Origin: Methanoculleus chikugoensis
Lineage (GTDB): Archaea > Halobacteriota > Methanomicrobia > Methanomicrobiales > Methanoculleaceae
Assembly (NCBI RefSeq): GCF_019669965.1
Contig: NZ_AP019781.1
Location: 1,551,092-1,615,091 of the forward strand
Direction: 5' to 3'
Length of the DNA stretch: 64,000 nucleotides
Part shown: piece after piece, positions 1 through 7,042 of the stretch
Numbering within the stretch: position 1 is the stretch's first letter
Layout: each line of letters begins with the position of its first letter
Position numbers and translations under genes: made by a program
The notes under the pieces: model-generated
The model's database searches: none
Seen by the model: the letters and a program-made list of their open reading frames with translations, nothing else
What the model was told of the DNA's origin: nothing

Positions 1-722
1 ACTTCTTTGGGCATGGGACCCATCTCGGGCGGCTCGGGCGGGTCGCCCGCGAAAGCGTTCGCGGCCATCGCCCCGAACATGGGAAGGAGCGAGGAGACGG
101 CGAAGAAGATAACCAGGGTGTAGATCAACGCGTTCCCGCTCTCTTTTGCGACCGTCGACATCATGAGCGCGACGGCGAAGTAGGCGAGCAGGAACCCGAG
201 CGAGACCGCCCCGAAGACCAGGATGGCGGCAAACTCCTCCGCCGTCGGGACGACCGAGAAGAGGAGGAGCATGGCGATGGCAACGGCAAGAGCGAGCGCC
301 ATGGCGAACCCGAGCGCGGCGATGCCCCCGAGCGCCTTGCCGTTGATGATCTCGTCGCGGTAGACCGGGTGGGAGAGGAGCGTCTTTAACGATCGGGTCT
401 CCTTCTCTTTTGAGACCAGGTCGAACCCGATTGCGATGGCAAGGATGCCGCCGAGCATCGTCATGTAACTCATCATGGAGATGAAGACGTACATGATCGA
501 GGGTTTCTGGGGCATCCAGTTCCTGTACGGGTCATCGAACTCCTCCATCTGCCGGAGTTGCTCAGTATACGCCTCCAGGCTGTTGTTGTAGTTCTCGATG
601 CCGTCGTAGATACTGATCGTCGATATCACGAGGAGCAGGCCGAGAATGATGACAAAGCGCCTGCTGGTGATGTGGTCGGAGAACTCTTTTCGTGCTACGT
701 TGAGCAATCGATCGAGTGCCAT
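1..722 (-). CDS. ABC-2 type transporter permease (partial, C-terminus off window)
   Basis: Membrane subunit of an ABC exporter whose ATPase is the gene just upstream (727-1632). The visible 240 residues begin MALDRLLNVARKEFSDH, followed by a first hydrophobic helix near residues 21-38, a short extracytoplasmic segment, and then at least four more helices. This is the usual layout of ABC-2/NosY-type permeases. The ATPase stop is followed by ATGATG; GGAGG at 730-734 lies 7 nt from the second ATG (722) and only 4 nt from the first (725), so 722 is preferred. The two genes are clearly co-translated. The reading frame runs off the left edge of the window. The substrate cannot be told from sequence. 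Confidence 0.85.
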   Translation of the reverse strand, partial: MALDRLLNVARKEFSDHITSRRFVIILGLLLVISTISIYDGIENYNNSLEAYTEQLRQMEEFDDPYRNWMPQKPSIMYVFISMMSYMTMLGGILAIAIGFDLVSKEKETRSLKTLLSHPVYRDEIINGKALGGIAALGFAMALALAVAIAMLLLFSVVPTAEEFAAILVFGAVSLGFLLAYFAVALMMSTVAKESGNALIYTLVIFFAVSSLLPMFGAMAANAFAGDPPEPPEMGPMPKE

Positions 723-726
723 CATC

Positions 727-1632
727 TCACCTCCGGTAGGCCGCCATGAAGACGTCCTCGATCTCGGGTTCCTCAAGACGCATCTCCCGGACGTGCAGCC
801 CCTGTTCGAAGAGGGCCGCGGAAAGCCGGTCCCGGATATCGGCCTTTGCCCGGACGACCGCACGGTTAGCGTTCCCTTCGACGGAGATGATCGCGGGGTC
901 GTCGATCGCCGGCAGGCGCTCCCGGGTCTCGATGACGATACGGACGGCATCGCCGTCCGACGGTGCAAGCACCCGGGCGACTTCTTCGAGCGTCCCCTGC
1001 GCGACAAGCCTTCCTTTTGCGAGGAGCCCCACGGTCCGGCAGACCTCCCTGACCTCGGAGAGGATGTGGGAGGAGACGAAGATCGTCTTTCCTTCGCCGG
1101 CGAGGTGCGTGACGAGTTCCCGGTACTCCCGGACGCCCTCGGGATCGAGGTTTGCCGTCGGTTCGTCGAGGAAGAGCACCTTCGGATCGTTGATCAGCGC
1201 CTGGGCGAGCCCGAGCCGCTGCTTCATGCCGCGTGAGTACTCTCCGGCCTTCTGGGCGACGCCGTCGAGGTGGACGAGTTCGAGCAGTTCGGCGATCCGC
1301 TCCTTTCTCGCTTTCGCATCCATCCCGTAGAACCGGGCGAAGTAGTCCAGGTTCTGCTCGCCGGTCATGTTCCCGTAGAACCCGACATCTTCGGGGAGGT
1401 AGCCGATGATCTTCTTTACGTTCAGCGGGTCTTTTGCGACCTCGATCCCGCTGACGAAGCACCGGCCGCCGGTGGGCTCGATCATGCCGGTGAGCATCAG
1501 GATCGTCGTGCTCTTCCCCGCTCCGTTCGGGCCGAGGAAGCCGAATATCTCGCCTTCCCCGACCTCGAGATCCAGGCCGTCGACGGCAGTTTTTCCATTA
1601 TATATCTTCGTGAGGTTCTCCGTTCGTATCAT
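727..1632 (-). CDS. ABC transporter ATP-binding protein
   Basis: Cytoplasmic ATPase of an ABC-2 type exporter, 301 aa. Walker A GPNGAGKST lies near residue 36, the Q-loop region is LPEDVGFYGNMT, the signature is YSRGMKQRLGLAQAL, Walker B is VLFLDEPTANLDP, and the switch histidine is in VSSHIL. The roughly 80-residue C-terminal extension is typical of the CcmA/NatA-like exporter ATPases. It is first in an operon with the permease at 1-722. Family assignment is firm; whether it exports a drug, Na+ or a copper-related substrate is unknown. Confidence 0.92.
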   Translation of the reverse strand: MIRTENLTKIYNGKTAVDGLDLEVGEGEIFGFLGPNGAGKSTTILMLTGMIEPTGGRCFVSGIEVAKDPLNVKKIIGYLPEDVGFYGNMTGEQNLDYFARFYGMDAKARKERIAELLELVHLDGVAQKAGEYSRGMKQRLGLAQALINDPKVLFLDEPTANLDPEGVREYRELVTHLAGEGKTIFVSSHILSEVREVCRTVGLLAKGRLVAQGTLEEVARVLAPSDGDAVRIVIETRERLPAIDDPAIISVEGNANRAVVRAKADIRDRLSAALFEQGLHVREMRLEEPEIEDVFMAAYRR

Positions 1633-2116
1633 TTTACACTCCCACCAGGGCCGTTTTGGCGGCGTCTTATTGCAGACTATGACACCCTCATATTAACGTT
1701 TTCTGTGACAATCGTCTACACTTCAGGTGATGATCGCGATTCCGGTCTCTAAGACGTCACGATTATTCCGGCAGAGTCCCAAGATGCGTCGTGAATCGGG
1801 CACTGGACTGCGTATCGGCCCTCGCGCGGCACCAATCATAAGGCCTGCAGCGACGTCCCCCGAGGATACGGGCCATGCTCGTACCCCCTTTCGGTGTTCG
1901 GCGAGAGAGTATAGGGAGGATTGGGAGATAAGGCGATGGTAAACTACGAAAAAAATCGAACCTACCCATGGCAGGCATTCGGGCACCAGCAGGGCAGGAA
2001 ACTTCGATAACGGGTATCCAGAACTGTTCGGCCGTCCTTCTTCCTTAAGACCCCCTGGAGAAGGTCGCAATGCAAAAACCTTTTCTCCCGCCAGCCTGAA
2101 GGTTCTCCTGATTGAT
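1633..2116. other. Intergenic region between divergent genes, no gene seen
   Basis: This gap separates the leftward ABC operon from the rightward lipoprotein. The translations across it are short and low-quality. The A/T-rich stretch at about 1690-1700 (TTAATATG on the minus strand) is a possible TATA element for the ABC operon. I see no tRNA, repeat or conserved structure. Confidence 0.4.
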
Positions 2117-3124
2117 ATGAGAAGGCTATTCGGTACGGCAGCGGTCGCCGTGCTCCTCTTCCTGGTGCTCGCGGCTGGGTGCACGTCGTCCCAGCCTCCG
2201 GCGGGCTACGTGACGATTCGGAGCGTCGATGTCAGCATCCCGGACGGCCAACCGCCGTCGAACGTCACCCGGGTCACGGCGGTCCCCTACCTCGATGCGG
2301 TCTACGCGGACGTGGACGGCGTCGACCTGCAGGTCGTTGCAAAAGAAGCCGGGACGGATATCGTCGTCGAGGAGACGGTTCGTTCCATCGGCACCCTGGT
2401 CTCAGGGAAGACGGCGAAGGAGGAGATCACGCTCACGCTCGAGAACGGCCGGGGTTACGACATCTGGGTGACGATATGGCAGGACGGGCGTATGCGGGAG
2501 TCGGGTTCGGTGAATGTCTTTCTCCCCGACAGGACGGTCGCTACGCAACGACTGGCCTACTCGCTCCTCACTGTCTCTGCGATCGACGTCATGACCCCGG
2601 ATCTCGACGCCGACCCGATCACGCTCGACGTCATCACCGAGATTGCGAACGGCGGCAGTTCTTCCGGGAACCTCATGATGGAGATCCGGGCGGTCAACCT
2701 CCAGACGGGGATCACGGCCGTCCGCGAGTCCCGGCCGCTCGGGACGGTCCCCGGGGATTCTGCGACGAAGAAGGTGAGCATCACGGTGCCGAACGGCTAC
2801 GACTACGAGATCCGCATCCGGCTCGTCGAGGACGGCGCGGCCTTCGCGACCAGCACCGGCCGGATCACCCTGGCACCCCCGCCGCAGGTGATCCTCGCCG
2901 ACGGTGCGGTGCTCGACTCCACGAGGAGTACGTCACCGGTCGCTCTCCCGTTTCCGACCCCGGCCCCGACCCCGGCAAAGCCGTCCTCCGCGCAGGTAGG
3001 GCAGTTCAGGGTGCAGAGCAGCGGTGCGCCGACGCCAACGTACGCACCCGGGTTTGAGGCCGCACTTGCCGCCGCCGGGCTCTTCGGTGCCGGAATCGCG
3101 GTGCTTGCGAGGCGGAGGAGGTAG
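2117..3124 (+). CDS. Surface lipoprotein with DUF7490-like domains and PGF-CTERM tail
   Basis: Exported cell-surface protein of 335 aa and unknown role. It starts with a lipoprotein signal peptide with lipobox LAAGC (Cys22). Two beta-rich repeats follow (about residues 38-145 and 155-265); each opens with a variant of the RSVDV.. / ..SAIDVMTPD pattern and ends in a (L/I)TL-type strand, as in the DUF7490 family (family name from memory). A Pro/Thr-rich linker leads to a C-terminal PGF-CTERM signal: PGFEAALAAAGLFGAG followed by RRRR. That tail is the recognition site of archaeosortase A, which is encoded here at 53926-54750. Having both a lipobox and a PGF-CTERM tail is unusual, because either one alone would anchor the protein. 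The next gene starts 1 nt after its stop. Confidence 0.8.
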   Translation: MRRLFGTAAVAVLLFLVLAAGCTSSQPPAGYVTIRSVDVSIPDGQPPSNVTRVTAVPYLDAVYADVDGVDLQVVAKEAGTDIVVEETVRSIGTLVSGKTAKEEITLTLENGRGYDIWVTIWQDGRMRESGSVNVFLPDRTVATQRLAYSLLTVSAIDVMTPDLDADPITLDVITEIANGGSSSGNLMMEIRAVNLQTGITAVRESRPLGTVPGDSATKKVSITVPNGYDYEIRIRLVEDGAAFATSTGRITLAPPPQVILADGAVLDSTRSTSPVALPFPTPAPTPAKPSSAQVGQFRVQSSGAPTPTYAPGFEAALAAAGLFGAGIAVLARRRR

Positions 3125-3125
3125 G

Positions 3126-3488
3126 GTGGCACAGGAGGAGAGCCGGAGGGCCTCACCAGGAGGTGGGGCACCGGAGGAAGGCCGGAGGGCCTCACCAGGA
3201 GGTGGGGCACCGGAGGAGAGCCGGAGGGCCTCACCAGGAGGTGGGGCACCGGAAGGCCTCACCGCGTGGAGGGTTTACCTCTACGCCGTCTCGTTCATCG
3301 CGCTCATCGTCGCGATCGCGGGTGCCGTGAACCTCATCGCGATCGCAATCGAGGTCTTCGTCTACCCGGCCCCCCAGCCCTACCCGGTGCCGCAGTACTA
3401 TCCCGAACTTCCCGGGAGCGTGGCGCAGGTCGCGGTGGGGCTCGTCGTCTGGGGCTACCACTGGATGCTGCTTAAAAAAGAGCACTGA
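3126..3488 (+). CDS. Small membrane protein with a 13-residue tandem repeat (DUF5671-like)
   Basis: 120 aa, starting at the GTG directly after the upstream TAG, with GGAGGAGG about 6 nt before it, so it is probably co-translated with the lipoprotein. Residues 4-42 are three copies of a 13-residue unit, EESRRASPGGGAP. Two hydrophobic helices follow (YLYAVSFIALIVAIAGAVNL and SVAQVAVGLVVWGYHWML), with a Pro/Tyr-rich loop between them containing YPAPQPYPVPQYYPE. The two-helix part resembles DUF5671 proteins (weak recall). The longer frame opening at 3024 lies inside the upstream gene and is not a credible start. Function unknown. Confidence 0.65.
   Translation: MAQEESRRASPGGGAPEEGRRASPGGGAPEESRRASPGGGAPEGLTAWRVYLYAVSFIALIVAIAGAVNLIAIAIEVFVYPAPQPYPVPQYYPELPGSVAQVAVGLVVWGYHWMLLKKEH
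3134..3250 (+). repeat. 39-bp tandem repeat, three copies, in frame
   Basis: Three head-to-tail 39-bp units at 3134-3172, 3173-3211 and 3212-3250, then a partial fourth (GGAAGGCCTC). Units 1 and 3 are nearly identical; unit 2 differs by a base swap (GGAAGGCC instead of GAGAGCC). The period is a multiple of three, so copy number changes keep the reading frame of the 3126 gene. Confidence 0.9.
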
Positions 3489-3495
3489 AGAGGAT

Positions 3496-4206
3496 TCACC
3501 TCTTTTTGAGGGATCTCGCGGCAACCAGCAGTCCTGCGGCCGCCACCGCCGCCCCGAATCCAGGGAGCGGGGTGGGCACCGTCTCCGCCGGGAGGGAGGA
3601 GGTGTTCGGCGTCACCGAGACGGAGAAGTGAGGTGCCGGCTGCACCCGGGTGTAGACGTGAACCGTCCCTCCCGGCGGCGGCAGGGGCGGGAGTTGACAT
3701 CGCGACATCGTCCCCCTATCCTTATTCCTGCAGACGAACTCTTCCGGAGGCGGGAGCGTGGTGTTTACCGCGACCCGGAGGGTCCCGCCTTCGACGACGC
3801 CCACGAACGTGTTGTCGATGTAAATCTCCTCCCCATCCGGCTCGTAGATCAGGTACCAGCCGGTCTCGTTCACCTCCGCGCCCGGGGCGGGCTGCTCGAC
3901 CTGATAGCGCTGCGGGAAGAGGTCGATCGTCTCTCCGGTGGCGGGGGCTCGCTCGATGAACCCGGTATACATCAGGCGGTCTCCATCACGGACGGTATAC
4001 TTCCGTGCGGGCGGGGCCGCCGGATCCGCCGCCACGACAAGCTCGGTATCGGCGATCATCCCCCTGAACTCGCCGTCGAAGAAGACCTCCGCGCCGTCGC
4101 CGTTGAACCAGTGGACGACATAACGCCCGGTGTTCATATCGCCGGCCGCCGACACCGGGATGGACGCGGCAAGGAGGAGGATGCACGCGAGGCAGACAGT
4201 TCTCGT
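3496..4206 (-). CDS. Secreted protein with PGF-CTERM tail; ACG start suspected
   Basis: Exported protein of unknown role, convergent with the 3126 gene. The C-terminus PLPGFGAAVAAAGLLVAAR followed by SLKKR is a PGF-CTERM archaeosortase signal. The first standard start in frame is GTG at 4155, but that leaves no signal peptide. Reading upstream in the same frame gives a textbook one (RTVCLACILLLAASIPVSAAG) that begins at an ACG codon (4204-4206) right after GGAGGTGCG. I therefore extend to ACG and flag the start as uncertain: a rare ACG start, an ATG-to-ACG mutation, or a sequencing error. The mature part has two similar halves (GRYVVHWFNGDGAEVFFDG and TGWYLIYEPDGEEIYIDN), suggesting an internal repeat. 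Confidence 0.7.
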   Translation of the reverse strand, partial: TRTVCLACILLLAASIPVSAAGDMNTGRYVVHWFNGDGAEVFFDGEFRGMIADTELVVAADPAAPPARKYTVRDGDRLMYTGFIERAPATGETIDLFPQRYQVEQPAPGAEVNETGWYLIYEPDGEEIYIDNTFVGVVEGGTLRVAVNTTLPPPEEFVCRNKDRGTMSRCQLPPLPPPGGTVHVYTRVQPAPHFSVSVTPNTSSLPAETVPTPLPGFGAAVAAAGLLVAARSLKKR

Positions 4207-4308
4207 CGCACCTCCGGCTGAGTGATACAGGAAAGAAGAGGGGAGAGGGCACCATATATCGTTTCTGTGCCGCCCGTCTACCGGCCGGCACTCCTAAATC
4301 TCCTGCCG

Positions 4309-4764
4309 TCACGCACTCTGCGCCACGCCGTAGACGGTTCCGTTCCATTCGCAGAGGGCATACTTCGCGAGAATCCGCCGCATCTCCTCGGTTGTTATGC
4401 GGAGCGAACTGCACTTTTCATGTTCTTTTCCGAACGGGCTATACGAAGAACGGGGATCGAGCCAGAGGAGCGCATCGAACAGGGGGCCTTTCGAGACCAG
4501 GACACGTTTCTCATCGAGGATCAGCGCGCCGAGCGCCGGGTGGTCCCGGAAGTCCGCTTCGGTGAGATGCGTCACGGAAGCGGCGTCCACAGACCCTTCC
4601 CGGGGAAACGCAGCAAGGTGCGTCTCGTCGATCAGGTTGTTCCAGTGAAGGAATCCGAGCGCGATGACGCACAGGATAGCAAGGACGACAAGTGCCCCAA
4701 AGAACGGACCGCTCCCCCATTCAAGATCTTCCGCCGTTTTACCCGGTCGTCCGTTCCCTTCCAT
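4309..4764 (-). CDS. Hypothetical single-pass membrane protein
   Basis: 151 aa, not recognised. Residues about 20-42 (GPFFGALVVLAILCVIALGFLHW) form one transmembrane helix, with a charged N-terminus and a roughly 110-residue soluble C-terminal part rich in charged residues (DEKRVLVSKGPLFDALLW, RITTEEMRRILAKYALCEW). ATG at 4764 has GAAGG immediately before it. Codon use and base composition match the neighbours, so it looks genuine. No functional hint comes from context. Confidence 0.6.
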   Translation of the reverse strand: MEGNGRPGKTAEDLEWGSGPFFGALVVLAILCVIALGFLHWNNLIDETHLAAFPREGSVDAASVTHLTEADFRDHPALGALILDEKRVLVSKGPLFDALLWLDPRSSYSPFGKEHEKCSSLRITTEEMRRILAKYALCEWNGTVYGVAQSA

Positions 4765-4872
4765 CCTTCACCACCACCCGAGCCCCCGGAGCACGGCTGC
4801 CGTTTTCGGTGGAGGAGACTGGGCCGCCGGGGCATATGAGGATTTCGCGGGCGAGGGGAAGATCCGGGGCTC

Positions 4873-6789
4873 CTATTCCCTCTCGCCCTCGAACCGGTAT
4901 GCTCCGTTCGGTACAGTGATCTCGAACCGGGCACCCGTCCCGGATCTACCGGTCTCCCGGATCGTCATCCCGGTGATCCCGAGGATCCCCGCGACCAGGA
5001 AGAGCCCGTGGCCGTACCGCCGCTTATAGGTCTCGCGGAATATTGCCTCCTTCTCGCCGTCCGGAATGCCGGTGCCGTCATCCTCGCAGACGATCAGCAG
5101 GTCCTGCCCGGCCCTCGTGCACGAGAACCGGACCTCCGTCACGCTTCCGCCGTGGCGGACGGCGTTGTCGATGAGATTGTAAAAGACCTTCTTCACCATC
5201 GGGTCCGCGTAGATCTCAAGGCCCGAGAGGTCGGCGCGGACGTCGATCCCTGTCGGGAGGGCGAGATAGGAGACGCTCTCCGCGACAAGGTCCTGCGGCC
5301 TCTGCCAGACCGGCGTCTTCACCCCCATGTCGTGGTAGTCCCAGCTGAACTCGATTTGCTTCTGGATCTCGTCAACGGCGGCATGAGCACGCTCCAGACA
5401 GGCCCGAACCCCGGGATTCTCGCTATCCTCCCCGGCAAACCCGATGTAGGCACGTGCGACGGTGATCTGGTTGAGGATGTCGTGGCGGGTGATCCCGGCG
5501 AGAAGGTTCAATTTCGCGTTCGCTTGAACAAGCGCCTCCTCGGCGTGCTGCTGCTCGGTGATATCCTCCCCGGAGCTCAGGATCCCGCAGACGGCACCGT
5601 TCTCGTCACGGAGCACGGTGTTGTGCCACGCGATGATCCGTTCGCCGCCGTCTGTAGCGACGACCGGCATCTTCACGCGCTCATTCTCCCCGATCTCACC
5701 CCCTCTCAGCTCCGCGAAGAGCGCACGGAAACGCTCCCGCTCCGCCGGCGGGATGAACCGCTCGGCCCAGGCCTCGCCCACAGCCGCATCCGCCGGGCAG
5801 CCGAGAACCTCGGACGCCCGGCGGTTGATGAGGGCGACCCGCCCGTCTCCATCGAGGACGACGAAGAGGGCTCCGGCGATGTCCAGATACTGTGCGAGCC
5901 GGTTCTTCTCCTGCCTGAGCCGCTCTTCACTCGATTTCAGGCCGGTAAAGACCAGCGCATAAGGCTGCCGGATCCCCGTCTCGACGAACGCGACGTAGAT
6001 GAGCCCGAACGAGAGCACCATCAGGAGGTGGCCGATCATGTTTGAGGGGCCATAGACGCTGATATAAAGCGTAAAGGCAAGTTCCGAGGCGATCATCACG
6101 AGGACGGCCGCGAGCAGGTGGGCCGCCACCCGGGGCGAGAAGGCGGCCCGCACCCGGTAGACGGCGACCGCCCCGAGGGCGAGCAGCACCGCTATGATGT
6201 ACTCGCTCCAGATCTTGAACGGCGTCAGCCCCGAACCCACGATGTAGCAGTCGGGAAAGACCGGGACGACGAAGATCGAGAGGAGCAGGAGCACGGTAAC
6301 CCCGGCAAACGCGGCAAACACCTCCCGGGGACCGGGGTTTCTCCGGAGCAGGAGAGGCGCGGCAAGCAGCGTCCCGGCGAGGAGGTAGCGCGAGGCGATC
6401 CAGAGTTGCGTCGGGAGGTTTGCGTCGTAGCCGACGAATATCCCCATGCCGTCATACGCGAGGGTGTGGACCAGTGCGATGCCGGCCACGAAGAGCAGCC
6501 CGGTGCCGGCGACCAGCAGGTAGCCGTTCTCCCGCATCGTCCGGGCGTTCCATGCCACGATGAAGACGCCTAACGCAATCGCGATGGCGACGAATTCGGC
6601 GATCGTGTGGAAGAGGAGATACCTGTACAGGCCTGTTGCCGCGAGGGCGGCCAGAAGCACCGTAAGGACGATGAACGATCGCCAGATGCCGGATTCCGCG
6701 GCCCCCTGTTCTATGCGGCCCCACTGGCTCTCTGCTCCGCTCCGGGTTGTACGCGCCGAAGAATCTGTCTGCATAGAGTTGGTCTGCAT
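4873..6789 (-). CDS. Membrane sensor histidine kinase, MASE3-PAS-HisKA-HATPase
   Basis: Two-component sensor of about 638 aa. The N-terminal half carries seven or so membrane helices and resembles the MASE3 integral-membrane sensor domain (LLFHTIAEFVAIAIALGVF, HTLAYDGMGIF). A PAS domain follows (VLDGDGRVALINRRASEVLG), then the phospho-acceptor motif ITRHDILNQ, and a HATPase domain with the N box DNAVRHGG, the G1 box EDDGTGIP and the G2 region YGHGLFLVAGIL. The ITRHDILNQ form is typical of methanogen kinases. The start at ATG 6789 has AAGGAG only 2 nt upstream; GTG 6840 is the alternative. A TATA-like GGATATATTAG sits at about 6903-6913. No response regulator is encoded nearby. Confidence 0.88.
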   Translation of the reverse strand: MQTNSMQTDSSARTTRSGAESQWGRIEQGAAESGIWRSFIVLTVLLAALAATGLYRYLLFHTIAEFVAIAIALGVFIVAWNARTMRENGYLLVAGTGLLFVAGIALVHTLAYDGMGIFVGYDANLPTQLWIASRYLLAGTLLAAPLLLRRNPGPREVFAAFAGVTVLLLLSIFVVPVFPDCYIVGSGLTPFKIWSEYIIAVLLALGAVAVYRVRAAFSPRVAAHLLAAVLVMIASELAFTLYISVYGPSNMIGHLLMVLSFGLIYVAFVETGIRQPYALVFTGLKSSEERLRQEKNRLAQYLDIAGALFVVLDGDGRVALINRRASEVLGCPADAAVGEAWAERFIPPAERERFRALFAELRGGEIGENERVKMPVVATDGGERIIAWHNTVLRDENGAVCGILSSGEDITEQQHAEEALVQANAKLNLLAGITRHDILNQITVARAYIGFAGEDSENPGVRACLERAHAAVDEIQKQIEFSWDYHDMGVKTPVWQRPQDLVAESVSYLALPTGIDVRADLSGLEIYADPMVKKVFYNLIDNAVRHGGSVTEVRFSCTRAGQDLLIVCEDDGTGIPDGEKEAIFRETYKRRYGHGLFLVAGILGITGMTIRETGRSGTGARFEITVPNGAYRFEGERE

Positions 6790-7042
6790 GGCTCCTTTTC
6801 GGTGCGGGCGGGGAACAGCGGGCCGGCTCCCGGACGTCACGCCCGAACCCTGCCCCGGTGGTGCGGCGCCAGGGCCCGGACCATCCGCCCATGTTTCATC
6901 TCACTAATATATCCAATGGACCATTAAAGTATTGGATGGGGAAAAAACCCATATATGGCGCAATTCAGGAAAAACAAGGATTATATTATGACAATCAGAT
7001 GGGGCGCTCTCATGCGGATCGAGATTTATCCACACGAGATCG

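Noticed and set aside
1633-2116. Possible tRNA or small RNA in the gap
   Set aside because: No cloverleaf, TTC loop or CCA-like end is visible on either strand.
3134-3250. Possible CRISPR array
   Set aside because: The repeats are directly adjacent with no spacers, and in frame with a coding region.
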